Below the pieces are notes generated by a model. The model was not told the origin of the DNA. It made no database searches and saw only the letters and a program-made list of their open reading frames with translations. This document shows positions 23,152 to 33,624 of a DNA stretch of 64,000 bases, in pieces. The stretch's first letter is position 1. Every line of letters begins with the position of its first letter. This DNA is from Halobacillus fulvus (GTDB taxonomy: Bacteria; Bacillota; Bacilli; Bacillales; Halobacillaceae): positions 124,001 to 188,000 of the forward strand of contig SCFO01000005.1 of the NCBI GenBank assembly GCA_004078665.1, given 5' to 3'. Position numbers and translations under genes: made by a program.

Positions 23152-23700
23152 CTAAAATTGCCACAGGTCTGTGCGGGAGGTCGTAACAGCGGAAGCACCA
23201 GATTCTATGGCCTGTTCAACCTGATCCCTTTCACGAACTAAGCCACCGGCAATGACCGGAACTCCTACCTGGTCCTTTATTTCTTTTATCATTCCCGGGA
23301 GAATACCTGGCAAAACTTCAACATAGTCAGGCTTCGTCCTTTTGATGATCGATACGTTGTGTTCAATCGCCTGACTGTCGATCAAAAATAACCGCTGGAC
23401 AGAAATGAGATTATACTTTTTAGCCTGTTTGATGACATGGGACCGTGTTGAAATCACCCCATCAGGTTTCACTTCCTGACCAATGTACTCCATTCCGTAC
23501 TCATCCGCCTTCAGGCCTTGGATCAAGTCAATGTGAATCAGCACTTTCTTATCTGCCTTATGAGCGACGCGAACGAGTTTTCTCAGGAGGCCTAGGCGGG
23601 TTTCGAGAAGGATGATATATTTTGTATCGCTATTTAACAAATCTTCAAAGTCTTTGATTTTCTTAGCTGCCGGCAAAATCGTCTGTTCAATCTCTTTCAT
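23152..23700 (-). CDS. glpP: glycerol uptake operon antiterminator
   Basis: A 182-residue barrel protein of the GlpP family. With glycerol 3-phosphate it binds glp leader RNAs and allows read-through. Motifs include VHIDLIQGLKADE near 55 and the phosphate-site-like PVIAGGLVRERDQV near 148. It overlaps the end of yvoF by 14 bases, so it is translated from the yvoF operon while sitting directly before the glpFK genes it controls. Confidence 0.93.
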   Translation of the reverse strand: MKEIEQTILPAAKKIKDFEDLLNSDTKYIILLETRLGLLRKLVRVAHKADKKVLIHIDLIQGLKADEYGMEYIGQEVKPDGVISTRSHVIKQAKKYNLISVQRLFLIDSQAIEHNVSIIKRTKPDYVEVLPGILPGMIKEIKDQVGVPVIAGGLVRERDQVEQAIESGASAVTTSRTDLWQF

Positions 23701-24223
23701 ATCTCTCCCCCTCGCTGTTCATCGCTCTTCTTTCCATTTCCTCTTTTGTGTAAATGATTCTCATCGGGTTTCCGCCTGCGAAAACGCCTGGAGGAATATC
23801 TTTATGAACGAGCGTACCTGCGGAAACGACTGCCCCATCTCCTATTGTAACCCCTGGGAGAATCGTCGTGTTCGCCCCAATCAGAACTTCGTCACCAATC
23901 GTGACATCACCGAGACGGTATTCTTTAATTAAATATTCGTGCGCAAGGATTGTCGTGTTGTAGCCAATGACCGCATTTCGACCGACCTTGATCCGCTCAG
24001 GGAACATGATATCGACCATGACCATCAGCGCAAAAGCCGTCTGATCGCCGACCTTCATCTTCAAAAATGTTCGATACAGCCAGTTTTTCATTTGGAGAAA
24101 CGGAGTATAGCGAGCCATCTGGATGATGACGAAGTTTTTGACCACTTTTAGAAAGGGCACGGTCTTATAAATATGCCACAGTGAATTCGCTCCTTCTACC
24201 CGGTATCGCTCCGTTTTTCTCAT
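23687..24223 (-). CDS. yvoF: acyltransferase, left-handed beta-helix
   Basis: 178 residues. The second half (about 75-150) consists of hexapeptide turns (IGYNTTILAHEYLIKEYRLG, VLIGANTTILPGVTIG), the signature of trimeric O- or N-acetyltransferases. The substrate is not known. GGAGGATAACGATC precedes the ATG. It is between ppaX (5-base gap) and glpP (overlap), as in the B. subtilis lgt-yvoD-ppaX-yvoF run. Confidence 0.88.
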   Translation of the reverse strand: MRKTERYRVEGANSLWHIYKTVPFLKVVKNFVIIQMARYTPFLQMKNWLYRTFLKMKVGDQTAFALMVMVDIMFPERIKVGRNAVIGYNTTILAHEYLIKEYRLGDVTIGDEVLIGANTTILPGVTIGDGAVVSAGTLVHKDIPPGVFAGGNPMRIIYTKEEMERRAMNSEGERYERD

Positions 24224-24228
24224 GATCG

Positions 24229-24867
24229 TTATCCTCCTGTAATCTCTATCAGATCGCTCATATTTTCGAGCATAAAGTCTGGGTTTAAGTCATCAAGCAC
24301 TTTACGACCTTTTACCGTCCAAGCGACTCCTGCTGTCTTCGTGCCCGCATTTTTTCCTGCTTCAATATCATGGGTATTGTCACCGACCATCAGCGACTGA
24401 GACGCCTTAGCATCCAAGTGATTTAAAGCTTTGGCAATCGGCTCGGGATGCGGCTTTGCATGGTCGACATCATCGAGGGTGACGATTGTTTCAAACAGTC
24501 CATCAAGGTCTGTCAATTCCAGCCCCATATGGACCGTATCCCGCATTTTCGTCGTCACGATCCCAAGCTGATAACCTTCTTCCTTCAATCGCTTCACCGT
24601 ATCCACGACTCCATCGTATGCTCTCACATAATCCTGATGATGCTCGACATTATGCTTCCGGTACGTCTCAATCATTTCCTCTACATGATCCGGATTGATT
24701 TTTCTCAAGCTCTCCACAAGTGGTGGTCCGATAAAGCTTAAAATCTCCTCCCGTTCATAAGGACGATCTCCATATTGTTCAATCGTATGTGAAAAGGAAG
24801 CGATGATCAGCTCATTCGTGTCGATCAGCGTTCCGTCTAGGTCAAAGAGAATGGTACGTATGCTCAT
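24229..24867 (-). CDS. ppaX: pyrophosphatase PpaX, HAD family
   Basis: HAD-superfamily phosphatase of 212 residues with FDLDGTLIDT at 8-17 and a helical cap. In B. subtilis it hydrolyses pyrophosphate released when HPrK dephosphorylates Ser46-P of HPr/Crh. hprK lies three genes upstream in the same direction. Its start overlaps the preceding gene by 26 bases. Confidence 0.92.
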   Translation of the reverse strand: MSIRTILFDLDGTLIDTNELIIASFSHTIEQYGDRPYEREEILSFIGPPLVESLRKINPDHVEEMIETYRKHNVEHHQDYVRAYDGVVDTVKRLKEEGYQLGIVTTKMRDTVHMGLELTDLDGLFETIVTLDDVDHAKPHPEPIAKALNHLDAKASQSLMVGDNTHDIEAGKNAGTKTAGVAWTVKGRKVLDDLNPDFMLENMSDLIEITGG

Positions 24868-25798
24868 TAGAAGTTTCCTTTCTTTCTCGTTGTAATTTAT
24901 TCCAAATCAAACCAGCAGCGGCCGTGATGACAATCGCCGTTAATAAACGAATCGCAAGCAGCGGCCAGATCGGGATTCCGAGCGGTATGAAAATCAGCGT
25001 ATCCTCAACGACAGCATGGCACGAAACGAGGAAAAGAATCGCTAAATACATATCCTTTTTCGAAACGCCATCTTCCTCTACTGCCTGAATCATCAGCCCG
25101 GCACCGTATGCGAGACCGATCGTTAAACCAGCAGCTAGCGTCATAGACGTGTTCCGCTCCATTCCGAGAACCTTTGTGGCAGGGGCGAGCCACTGTGAAA
25201 AACGATCAAGCCAGCCGGTTTCCCGTAAATACTGCATGACAATCATAAGCGGAATGACGATCAAGGATAGCTGCAGAACACCGATGAAAGCGGTCTGCAG
25301 ACCCTGTCCAATGATCGCAAGCCAGCCCTCCGGATCCGCTGTACGTTCAGGAGCCAGCCCGTATTTTGCGATTTCTCCTCCACCTTTCCAAAAAAGGTTG
25401 ATTAAGATCGCAGAAATGAAAGCAAGCGCTAAGCGGACGCCAACGACGAACCACCAACTCACCCCAACTTTTTTAGCAACCGTCGATTCAATGATTAAGT
25501 TATGGGAAAAAGACAGCATCACCGCTAAAATGAACACTTCTTTCACCGTAAATTCAAAAGAAATGATCGCAGCGATACCGGCATATAAATTCAGGAAGTT
25601 CCCAAGCACAAGGGGTACAGCCGCTTCCCCGGACAAACCGATCCACCCCATCAGAGGCTCTAAGCGGTCCATCACCCAAGGAAGCACCGGCGTGAACTGT
25701 AAAATCGTCACAATAAGTGTGACAGGAAAAATCACTTTCCCTAAAGACCAGGACAGTTCAAGCCCTTTCTTCCCGCCTCTTATCAGGATGCCTTTCAT
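24842..25798 (-). CDS. yvoD: nucleoside-recognition domain membrane protein
   Basis: 318 residues with about eight hydrophobic spans and two copies of the Gate/nucleoside-recognition domain, also seen in SpoVAC-like and SpmA/SpmB-type proteins. Transport role not established. GTAAGGAG precedes the ATG. It sits between lgt (13-base gap) and ppaX (overlap), as in B. subtilis. Confidence 0.85.
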   Translation of the reverse strand: MKGILIRGGKKGLELSWSLGKVIFPVTLIVTILQFTPVLPWVMDRLEPLMGWIGLSGEAAVPLVLGNFLNLYAGIAAIISFEFTVKEVFILAVMLSFSHNLIIESTVAKKVGVSWWFVVGVRLALAFISAILINLFWKGGGEIAKYGLAPERTADPEGWLAIIGQGLQTAFIGVLQLSLIVIPLMIVMQYLRETGWLDRFSQWLAPATKVLGMERNTSMTLAAGLTIGLAYGAGLMIQAVEEDGVSKKDMYLAILFLVSCHAVVEDTLIFIPLGIPIWPLLAIRLLTAIVITAAAGLIWNKLQRERKETSNEHTYHSL

Positions 25799-25811
25799 TT
25801 GCTTCGTCTCC

Positions 25812-26645
25812 TTACTTCACTTTCTTGCCATTGTAATATTTATTCGCCATGCCTGTCTTACGGCGATAAATAATTACGACGATGGCTAACACAATCAGTA
25901 CAACCGAAATCAACTGAGCCGTACGCAGTTCACCAACGATGTACAGACTGTCTGTACGTAGCCCTTCAATGTAAAAGCGCCCGATCGAATACCAAATCAC
26001 ATAGCTTAAGAACGTTTCACCGCGTCTTGGATTAAATTTGTGACGTAACACTAACAGCAAAATGAACCCAGCGATATTCCAGACGGATTCGTATAAGAAT
26101 GTCGGGTGATAAAGCGTTCCATCAATACACATCTGCTGGTTGATAAAACCAGGTAGATACTGCATGAAATTATTATAGAAGGATTCAGACACAGGTCCCC
26201 CGTGGGCTTCCTGGTTCATGAAATTCCCCCAGCGGCCGATCGCCTGACCAAGGATGATACTCGGCGCAGCAATATCAGCAATCTGCCAGAAGGACAGCTT
26301 TTTGACTCTCGTATAAATGTAAGCCGTCAGAACGGAACCGATCAAAGCCCCGTGAATCGCAATACCGCCTTCCCATACGGCAAACACCTTCCAGAAAGGT
26401 CCGTCGGCATATCGGTCCCATTCAAAAATCACATAGTATAGACGGGCAGAAATGATAGCCGCAGGTATCGCATAGACGACAATATCTATCATATAATCTT
26501 TCTTTAACCCTAGTCTTTCCGTTTCCCTCGTCGCAATCCACAAGCCGAGGAAAGCTCCCGTAGCGATGATGAGCCCGTACCAGTAAATCGACAAAGGCCC
26601 GAGCTGGAGAAAGACGGGATTTAAAGGATCTGTCGAACAACTCAC
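25812..26645 (-). CDS. lgt: prolipoprotein diacylglyceryl transferase
   Basis: Seven-span membrane enzyme that adds diacylglycerol to the lipobox cysteine of lipoproteins. The family signature appears as [15 protein letters not shown] near 137. 277 residues, normal length. The start is a GTG with AAGGGAG about ten bases upstream. 15 bases behind hprK. The cytochrome lipoprotein at 53748 is one probable substrate. Confidence 0.95.
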   Translation of the reverse strand: MSCSTDPLNPVFLQLGPLSIYWYGLIIATGAFLGLWIATRETERLGLKKDYMIDIVVYAIPAAIISARLYYVIFEWDRYADGPFWKVFAVWEGGIAIHGALIGSVLTAYIYTRVKKLSFWQIADIAAPSIILGQAIGRWGNFMNQEAHGGPVSESFYNNFMQYLPGFINQQMCIDGTLYHPTFLYESVWNIAGFILLLVLRHKFNPRRGETFLSYVIWYSIGRFYIEGLRTDSLYIVGELRTAQLISVVLIVLAIVVIIYRRKTGMANKYYNGKKVK

Positions 26646-26660
26646 GAAACAAACACTCCC

Positions 26661-27593
26661 TTACAAGTTCTGTTGATCTTGATCGATCACTTTTGTCAGA
26701 CGCTCAGAGAATTCTTCTGCAGCGTTAACCCCCATTTTCTTCAGACGGAAGTTCATCGCTGCGACTTCGATAATAACAGCAAGGTTACGTCCAGGACGAA
26801 CTGGAATCGTCGCTTTCGGAACTTCCACGTCCATGATCTTCATCGTCTCTTCTTCAAGACCAAGACGATCATACTGTTTGTTTTTATCCCATATCTCAAG
26901 GTTAATCACAAGCGTAATCCGCTTATGGCTGCGGACGGCGCCCGCACCAAACAGTGTCATGACGTTGATGATCCCTAGTCCACGAATTTCTAAAAGGTGC
27001 TCGATCAATGGTGGACTGTTTCCGATCAGCGTATCATAATCTTCCTGACGAATTTCCACGCTGTCGTCCGCTACAAGCCTGTGTCCACGCTTGACAAGTT
27101 CGAGAGCCGTTTCACTTTTACCGACACCACTTTGACCCGTAATCAGGACACCGATGCCATAAATATCAACGAGAACGCCGTGGATAGCTGTAAAAGGGGC
27201 GAACTTCGTTTCCAAAAAGTTGGTCAAGCGGCTGATCACCCGTGTCGTTTTGTACGGGGATCGCATCAATGGAACGCCTGCTTCTCTTGCAGCGACTTCA
27301 AGCTCTGCCGGAATATCCATTCCACGCGTAATCACAATTCCTGGCGTGACATCTGTGCATAAGTTCTGAGCACGATGGTCCCGCTCCTCTTTCGAAAGTT
27401 CATTAAAGTAAGACATCTCTGTTTTTCCTAACAGCTGCAATCGCTCTTTAGGATAAAACTTAAAGTATCCGGTCATTTCTACACCCGGCCGAGAAATATC
27501 ACTTGTATGTATTTCACGGTGAACGCCGTCTTGACCCGCCACCAATTCAAGTTGAAACTGTTCTAACAAATCTTCGGTACGTACCTTACTCAT
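26661..27593 (-). CDS. hprK: HPr kinase/phosphorylase
   Basis: Bifunctional sensor enzyme that phosphorylates and dephosphorylates Ser46 of HPr and Crh. The 310 residues show Walker A GQSGVGKS at 153-160, the catalytic His139 (IHG) and the family motif [11 protein letters not shown] near 205. It leads the hprK-lgt-yvoD-ppaX-yvoF-glpP run. Confidence 0.96.
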   Translation of the reverse strand: MSKVRTEDLLEQFQLELVAGQDGVHREIHTSDISRPGVEMTGYFKFYPKERLQLLGKTEMSYFNELSKEERDHRAQNLCTDVTPGIVITRGMDIPAELEVAAREAGVPLMRSPYKTTRVISRLTNFLETKFAPFTAIHGVLVDIYGIGVLITGQSGVGKSETALELVKRGHRLVADDSVEIRQEDYDTLIGNSPPLIEHLLEIRGLGIINVMTLFGAGAVRSHKRITLVINLEIWDKNKQYDRLGLEEETMKIMDVEVPKATIPVRPGRNLAVIIEVAAMNFRLKKMGVNAAEEFSERLTKVIDQDQQNL

Positions 27594-27670
27594 GTCTCTT
27601 TGTCCTCCTCTTTGCTCGTACGTGACTGTCCCCTATTGTAGCACGTTTTCCCTTTTTCATGGATAAAAAG

Positions 27671-27700
27671 CATAAGAAAAAGCCGTGCAGTAGGCACGAC
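27671..27700 (-). terminator. terminator after yvlD
   Basis: GTCGTGC and GCACGGC arms then TTTTTC on the minus strand, just behind the yvlD stop and before hprK. Confidence 0.65.
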
Positions 27701-27702
27701 CT

Positions 27703-28065
27703 CTAATCTTTCATATCTTTGATCAGACTATTCAATACAAGGTTGATCAGCGAGATAATAATCGCAGCTAAAATCGTCATCCCGAACCCATCAATATCGA
27801 AGGTTCCACCGAGGAAGGCATCCGTCAACCACAATGTGATCGCATTGATGACAAATAAGAACAACCCGAGGGACAGTATCGTGATCGGTAAAGTCAGTAC
27901 AATAAGGATTGGTCGAACGATCGCATTCAAAATGGATAGAATGAACGCAGCCAGTAAGGCACCCCCAACACCGGAAATGATGACACTGTCAAACAGCGCT
28001 CCTACCGCTATGATCGCGATCGCGTTGACAACAATATGCAACAGCCAATTTTTCAAGTCAATCAC
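27703..28065 (-). CDS. yvlD: YvlD family membrane protein
   Basis: 120 residues, about four transmembrane helices, of the phage-holin-like 4_TMS family (PF04020 type). YvlD and YvlB are part of a cell-envelope-stress operon in B. subtilis. Here yvlA and yvlC are absent and only yvlB and yvlD remain, 17 bases apart. Confidence 0.85.
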   Translation of the reverse strand: MIDLKNWLLHIVVNAIAIIAVGALFDSVIISGVGGALLAAFILSILNAIVRPILIVLTLPITILSLGLFLFVINAITLWLTDAFLGGTFDIDGFGMTILAAIIISLINLVLNSLIKDMKD

Positions 28066-28082
28066 CGCCTAATCTTCGTGTA

Positions 28083-29126
28083 TTACATCGATGCCGGACT
28101 GATCGTAATTGAACCAGTTTTCGTCTCTGCTTCTATGTGGAAGAGATGGGCATTATGTTCATAAGCTTCAAATTCTAATACTTTGTTTACGACATCTTTT
28201 TTGTCTTGGATGATTTTGTAATTTTCAAGGTTGCAATATATATTTCCGATTTTGGTCCGTGCTACGCCGTCCACTTTGCAACTATGAGGCAACGTCACTT
28301 TCACCTGCCCCGCCGTCGTTTTATAAAAACCTGTATGAGCGTGATTTTCATGATGGTTGACTGTAATCGATCCGCTCATTGTGGATACATCACTCTTGCC
28401 AAAAGATCCGCTCAACTGAACGGTTCCATTGATCGTATCCACCTCACACGTATCAAGTTCAGCCGCCGTGAGCATTACCGCACCATTTCCTGTTTCAATT
28501 TTGCAAGTTTCTCCCTTGATGCCAGCAATATGGACTTTCCCATTCGACGTTTTGAATTTTGTATGCTGGCTGTTTAAATGATCGACATGGATGACCCCGT
28601 TCGAGAGTTTCGCTTTAAGGAAATCATAATTCTGCTCGGGAATCGTCAGTTCTACATTCGTTTTCACCTTCTTCGATGGACTCGCCAGTCTCAAAAGCCC
28701 CTCTTTAATATCGAATTGGTGATCAGATAAAAACTGTTCCCTCGCTTCTTCCTCTGTCTCCACTTGATAGACTTTTACGTGATAATCCGCCTTCGCGTAA
28801 TCACCATCCCACACGTTTAAAGTCAAAGACCCGTTCGCGATAAAAATGTCCAAATCCTTAAAGGAATCTGGGCTTAAATCCGTATGATGATCGAATTCTT
28901 TATATTCACCGAAGGATAAATCAAAATCCGAATTTTTGATTTTTTCCACGGCATCGTCGAAGAAGTTTTTAATGCCGTATTTGCTAGTCGATCCAGCAGC
29001 TTTCTTTTCGCTGGTCGTTTCCTGTTCGTCGGAAACAGCGCCGAGCAGCTTAGCTCCTTCTTCTGCCGTAATCTTCCCTTCTTCTATCATTTTTAAAATT
29101 TTCATCCGCTCTTCATTCATAGCCAT
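28083..29126 (-). CDS. yvlB: YvlB-like DUF4097 protein
   Basis: 347 residues. The N-terminus (about 3-30, NEERMKILKMIEEGKITAEEGAKLL) is a SHOCT-like helical module seen in YvlB. The rest is the DUF4097 beta-helix-like repeat domain, with repeated short strands (LSNGVIHVDHL, TSNGKVHIAGI, TGNGAVMLTAA). Probably an envelope-stress-associated protein. AGGAGG precedes a cluster of ATG codons; the second (29126) was used. Confidence 0.85.
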   Translation of the reverse strand: MAMNEERMKILKMIEEGKITAEEGAKLLGAVSDEQETTSEKKAAGSTSKYGIKNFFDDAVEKIKNSDFDLSFGEYKEFDHHTDLSPDSFKDLDIFIANGSLTLNVWDGDYAKADYHVKVYQVETEEEAREQFLSDHQFDIKEGLLRLASPSKKVKTNVELTIPEQNYDFLKAKLSNGVIHVDHLNSQHTKFKTSNGKVHIAGIKGETCKIETGNGAVMLTAAELDTCEVDTINGTVQLSGSFGKSDVSTMSGSITVNHHENHAHTGFYKTTAGQVKVTLPHSCKVDGVARTKIGNIYCNLENYKIIQDKKDVVNKVLEFEAYEHNAHLFHIEAETKTGSITISPASM

Positions 29127-29248
29127 CATCTCCTCCTGTCTTTGTCAATATTCCCCTGCCCATTGACTAAGAAACGGGAAATTCGAGAACCTATTTTACG
29201 TTAGACCTATTATAAAAGTTTCACAAATATCGAAGTAATAGCTAGAAG

Positions 29249-29422
29249 GTTTCCGTTTTTATAACTGAGCATCGAGGGGCGGGAAACAACTCGCTTTCCA
29301 TGGGCGGGCGCTGAGCTTCCTCGGAGCAAGGCTCCTGCGGGATCTCAGCCTGCCCTTCCCTTTCCTCCCCATAGGAGCCTCGCCATTTCCCGCCCCTCCT
29401 ACCCGATGATGAGAACGGAAAC
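29249..29422 (+). repeat. dispersed palindromic element, copy B
   Basis: Full-length copy with GTTTCCGTTTTT and AACGGAAAC ends, the 13-bp GAGGGGCGGGAAA stem, core GCTGAG...CTCAGC and apical GGAGC-AAG-GCTCC hairpin. It takes up the left part of the 500-base spacer between yvlB and bshB2. The remaining part to 29573 is AT-rich and shows nothing recognisable. Confidence 0.92.
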
Positions 29423-29573
29423 ATCACGATCCCTTAAAAAAATTCACACTAGAAACATCTATATATAAACAGCCATAACATATGCGCCTTTTCTAAATTC
29501 TGTTCCGTCCATCTAAAGACAAGCCTTATCGCATTCCTGCAAAAACGATTCAAGCACTAAGAAAATGATTACA

Positions 29574-29615
29574 AAAAAACACCTTGGAAAGACTTGATGT
29601 CTGTCACAAGGTGTT
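29574..29615 (-). terminator. bshB2 terminator
   Basis: ACACCTTG and CAAGGTGT arms followed by TTTTTTTG on the minus strand, 10 bases after the bshB2 stop. Confidence 0.85.
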
Positions 29616-29625
29616 TGTCTAGTCA

Positions 29626-30276
29626 TTAGGATTCAAAGGTGTAGGTATAAAAGCGTTCTGTTTTCAATCTTTCCAACTGCTCTTCCTGACCTTGGATCAG
29701 TCCCATCATGCCATCGACCTGGGAAAGGTGGGCTTTAATCGCAGCCAATTTCTTCTCCCAGTATGGTCGGATATCGAAGACAACTTCAGGAGATCCTAGT
29801 TGATCTTCATGTCCATTGGATATCGCATGCATCCAGACATCCGGACGAGCTGAAGGACTAATTTGACGGACCGCTTCGACAACGGCTGCTCCCATCGCAT
29901 CATGATCGGGATGGACAGCGAAGCCAGGATAATGGGTGATGACCGTAGTGGCGCCAAGCGATTCGATTTTAGCCTTAAGGTGATCGGCCATTTGCTCAAG
30001 CGGTTCGAATTCAATCGTTTTATCACGATATCCTAAATACTCGACATTGATGTCCAGCTGTTTAGCCGCTTCGTCCAATTCCTTTTTACGAAAAGTGGAC
30101 AACGTTTCACGGTTGGCAAACACAGGGCTTCCCATGTTTCGTCCCATCTCTCCTAAAGTTCCGCAAAGGTAAGTGACGGGAATCCCTTCTTCTCTGAACT
30201 TTGCAATTGTGCCTGCTGCTCCGAACGATTCATCATCTGGGTGTGGGAAGATCACGACGACGTGCTGATTACTCAT
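29626..30276 (-). CDS. bshB2: bacillithiol biosynthesis deacetylase BshB2
   Basis: LmbE/PIG-L zinc deacetylase of 216 residues, acting on GlcNAc-malate in bacillithiol synthesis or on bacillithiol conjugates. The zinc motif HPDDE is near residue 11, with the second ligand region HPDHDAMG near 134. The ATG at 30276 overlaps the last codons of yojF, so translation is coupled. An earlier in-frame start would lie well inside yojF. Confidence 0.9.
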   Translation of the reverse strand: MSNQHVVVIFPHPDDESFGAAGTIAKFREEGIPVTYLCGTLGEMGRNMGSPVFANRETLSTFRKKELDEAAKQLDINVEYLGYRDKTIEFEPLEQMADHLKAKIESLGATTVITHYPGFAVHPDHDAMGAAVVEAVRQISPSARPDVWMHAISNGHEDQLGSPEVVFDIRPYWEKKLAAIKAHLSQVDGMMGLIQGQEEQLERLKTERFYTYTFES

Positions 30277-30640
30277 CCGGATCAGCCTCATGAGAAAACG
30301 GCGTTTCACTTATTTCAAGCGCCACCATCAAACGGCCTTCGCGATCGTGCCCCGCCATCAGCAGTCGGTCTTTTTCATCTACTTCAAAATCAGATACACC
30401 TTCAGCGTAAACCCAACCTAGGTCAATCTTGAGACCGACGCGGTAAGAGCCTCCAGTGCTAACGATTTTTCCGTGCTGATATTTTACTTTAGCATTGCGG
30501 ATAAACGCGCCGACATTATATGCTCCCTCATCAAAGTGACTCGCATAAGCCCCATTGGTCGTTTCCAAATGAATATAAACATCTTTACCGGCAAATTCAT
30601 CAATTTTCGCCTGAACTTTAGCTTGTTCAATTGGTTTCAT
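30269..30640 (-). CDS. yojF: DUF1806 protein, YojF
   Basis: 123 residues, soluble, one domain of the DUF1806 family, always beside bshB2 in Bacillus. Role unknown; a link with bacillithiol metabolism follows from the neighbour. The ATG at 30640 has GGGAGG seven bases before it. Confidence 0.85.
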   Translation of the reverse strand: MKPIEQAKVQAKIDEFAGKDVYIHLETTNGAYASHFDEGAYNVGAFIRNAKVKYQHGKIVSTGGSYRVGLKIDLGWVYAEGVSDFEVDEKDRLLMAGHDREGRLMVALEISETPFSHEADPDE

Positions 30641-30743
30641 AAAACTTCCTCCCTCGAATAGCAATCATCCGGACGAGGGGCCCGGATGATTGTAATCCTG
30701 TCGCACTAAACGATAAGCAATCCAAAGATGGATGTCAAAACAT

Positions 30744-33620
30744 CTACTTGCTGGACACTTTTTCCCGTGCTTTCACTTTTTTGTCCATACGTTTCCGGTC
30801 TCGTTCTAGTACCGGTTTCAAATACTTGCCGGTGTAGGACTCTTTCAGTTCCCCGATTTCTTCCGGGGTACCGCTCGCGATGATCTGACCACCTTTTTCG
30901 CCACCTTCAGGACCGAGATCGAGAATATAATCGGCTTCTTTAATGACGTCGAGGTTGTGTTCAATAATCAGTACCGAGTCGCCGTTATCGACTAAGCGTT
31001 GCAGAACCTTCAGAAGTCTTGAAATATCGTCAACGTGCAGACCTGTCGTCGGTTCATCAAGAATATAAAAGGATTTCCCGTTCGACCGTCTGTGCAGTTC
31101 GCTCGCGAGCTTCACACGCTGGGCTTCTCCACCTGACAGCGTAGTCGCCGGCTGTCCCAGTTTAATATACTCTAAGCCAACATCCGCAACGGTCTGTAGC
31201 TTCCTCTTAATTTTCGGGATGTTCGAAAAGAAATCGAGGGACTCTTCAATCGTCATCGCAAGGACATCAGAAATGCTCTTTCCTTTATATTTCACCTCAA
31301 GGGTTTCACGGTTATATCGCTTTCCGTTACACACTTCACAAGGAACATATACATCAGGCAAGAAGTGCATTTCGATTTTGATGATTCCGTCTCCACGGCA
31401 GGCTTCACAACGTCCACCTTTGACGTTGAAACTGAAACGCCCTTTTTTATACCCTCTTATTTTCGCTTCGTTTGTCTGAGCAAACACATCACGGATATCA
31501 TCAAAAACGCCAGTATATGTTGCCGGATTCGACCTTGGCGTCCGTCCGATCGGGGACTGGTCGATATCGATGACTTTCTCTAGCTGATCGATTCCTTCAA
31601 TCGTGTCATGCTTCCCTGGCTTTTGTTTCCCATTATGAAGCTTCATCGATAATGATTTATATAAAATTTCATTAATCAACGTACTCTTACCTGAACCGGA
31701 AACACCAGTAACAGCTGTAAACAGACCGAGCGGAATGTCGGCGTCAACATTTTTGAGGTTATTTTCCTGGGCGTTTTTAATCTTCAAATAACGGCCATCA
31801 GGCTTTCTCCGCTCTGTAGGTAAAGGAATGAACTTTTTACCGGATAAATACTGACCTGTCAGAGATTTACCACTTTTCATCACCTGCTTCGGTGTCCCTT
31901 TGGTGACGATTTGCCCTCCGTGAGCACCCGCTCCAGGTCCGATATCGATCAAGTAATCAGCCGCTAGCATCGTATCTTCGTCGTGCTCCACGACGATCAA
32001 CGTATTATCCAAATCCCTCATCCGTTGCAGCGTTTGGATCAAACGGTCATTATCGCGCTGGTGGAGGCCGATGGACGGTTCATCCAAAACATACAAAACA
32101 CCAGTCAAAGCCGAGCCGATTTGAGTCGCCAAGCGGATCCGCTGTGCTTCTCCTCCTGACAGGGTGCCAGCTGATCGTGAAAGCGTTAAGTAATCAAGGC
32201 CGACGTTTGCCAAAAAGCTCAGCCGCTCACAAATTTCTTTTAAAATCATCCGAGCGATCGTCTCTTCTTTTTCCGTCAACTCGACGTTTTCGAAAAATTC
32301 CTTCGCTTCTGTTACAGAAAAATGCGTCGTCGTACCGATATGTTTACCGTTGATCAAAACAGCTAACGCTTCCTCATTCAGGCGGTTCCCTTTACATTTC
32401 GGACAAGGCTTCTGCGCCATGTATTTCTCCATCTGTTCGCGAATGTAATCCGAGCTCGTTTCCCGGTAACGGCGCGAAATGTTCGGAATGACACCTTCGA
32501 AATAAATTTCGTTTTCTCGCACTTTTCCGAAGTCATTCTCATAACGGAAATAGATTTTATCCTCACCACTTCCGTAGAGCACCTTTTCCATTTGAGCTTT
32601 CGGAAGGTCTCTGACAGGTTGCTCCAAATCGATGCCATAGTGATCGGCAACGCTCTTAAGCAATTGGGGATAGTATTGTGAACTCGTCGGTTCCCAGGCG
32701 GCAATCGCATGGTCATTGAGAGACTTGCTCCAATCCGGGATGACAAGATCGATGTCTACTTCAAGCTGTGTCCCGAGCCCGTCGCAGCGGTTGCAGGCTC
32801 CATAAGGGCTGTTGAATGAAAACATTCTCGGTTCAAGTTCACTAACAGAGAAACCGCAAATTGGACAAGCATGGTGCTCACTGAACATCAGCTCTTCTTC
32901 CCCGATGACATCTACGATCGTATGGCCTCCACCTAGATTCAAGGCTGTCTCAAGTGAATCGGATAGACGACCTTCCACACTGTCTTTTACAACGATCCGG
33001 TCGACGACAACTTCAATCGAATGCTTTTTATTTTTGTCGAGATTTATTTCCTCGGAAATTTCTCGCATCTCTCCATCGACGCGCAAACGAATATATCCTT
33101 CTTTTTGCAGCTGATCAAAAACCTTCACATGCTCGCCCTTTCGCCCTGATACTACGGGAGCGAGGATTTGAAGTTTTGTCCGTTCCGGATATTCCATGAC
33201 ACGGTCCACCATTTGCTGAACGGTCTGGGAACTGATTTCGATGCCGTGGTTCGGGCATGTCGGCCGCCCGACCCTTGCAAAAAGGAGACGGAGGTAGTCA
33301 TAAATCTCAGTGACCGTACCAACAGTAGACCTCGGATTACGGCTTGTCGTTTTCTGATCGATGGAAATCGCCGGAGAAAGACCTTCAATCGAATCGACAT
33401 CCGGCTTGTCCATCTGCCCTAAGAACTGACGGGCATAGGCGCTTAGTGATTCGACATAGCGGCGCTGTCCTTCTGCGTATATCGTATCGAAGGCCAGAGA
33501 GGATTTCCCTGACCCGGACAGACCGGTCATGACCACGAGCTTGTTCTTGGGTATATCAATGTCTATATTTTTTAAGTTGTGTGCTCTGGCTCCTTTAATA
33601 CTGATGTATTTACTCGCCAT
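30744..33620 (-). CDS. uvrA: excinuclease ABC subunit A
   Basis: Damage-recognition ATPase of nucleotide excision repair, 958 residues. Two ABC modules are visible, with Walker [10 protein letters not shown] near 33 and GVSGSGKST near 640, and signature LSGGEAQR in both halves. Zinc-binding CPIC and CEAC/CEVC clusters are also present. It starts four bases after uvrB ends and shares its SOS promoter. Confidence 0.97.
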   Translation of the reverse strand: MASKYISIKGARAHNLKNIDIDIPKNKLVVMTGLSGSGKSSLAFDTIYAEGQRRYVESLSAYARQFLGQMDKPDVDSIEGLSPAISIDQKTTSRNPRSTVGTVTEIYDYLRLLFARVGRPTCPNHGIEISSQTVQQMVDRVMEYPERTKLQILAPVVSGRKGEHVKVFDQLQKEGYIRLRVDGEMREISEEINLDKNKKHSIEVVVDRIVVKDSVEGRLSDSLETALNLGGGHTIVDVIGEEELMFSEHHACPICGFSVSELEPRMFSFNSPYGACNRCDGLGTQLEVDIDLVIPDWSKSLNDHAIAAWEPTSSQYYPQLLKSVADHYGIDLEQPVRDLPKAQMEKVLYGSGEDKIYFRYENDFGKVRENEIYFEGVIPNISRRYRETSSDYIREQMEKYMAQKPCPKCKGNRLNEEALAVLINGKHIGTTTHFSVTEAKEFFENVELTEKEETIARMILKEICERLSFLANVGLDYLTLSRSAGTLSGGEAQRIRLATQIGSALTGVLYVLDEPSIGLHQRDNDRLIQTLQRMRDLDNTLIVVEHDEDTMLAADYLIDIGPGAGAHGGQIVTKGTPKQVMKSGKSLTGQYLSGKKFIPLPTERRKPDGRYLKIKNAQENNLKNVDADIPLGLFTAVTGVSGSGKSTLINEILYKSLSMKLHNGKQKPGKHDTIEGIDQLEKVIDIDQSPIGRTPRSNPATYTGVFDDIRDVFAQTNEAKIRGYKKGRFSFNVKGGRCEACRGDGIIKIEMHFLPDVYVPCEVCNGKRYNRETLEVKYKGKSISDVLAMTIEESLDFFSNIPKIKRKLQTVADVGLEYIKLGQPATTLSGGEAQRVKLASELHRRSNGKSFYILDEPTTGLHVDDISRLLKVLQRLVDNGDSVLIIEHNLDVIKEADYILDLGPEGGEKGGQIIASGTPEEIGELKESYTGKYLKPVLERDRKRMDKKVKAREKVSSK

Positions 33621-33624
33621 ACCA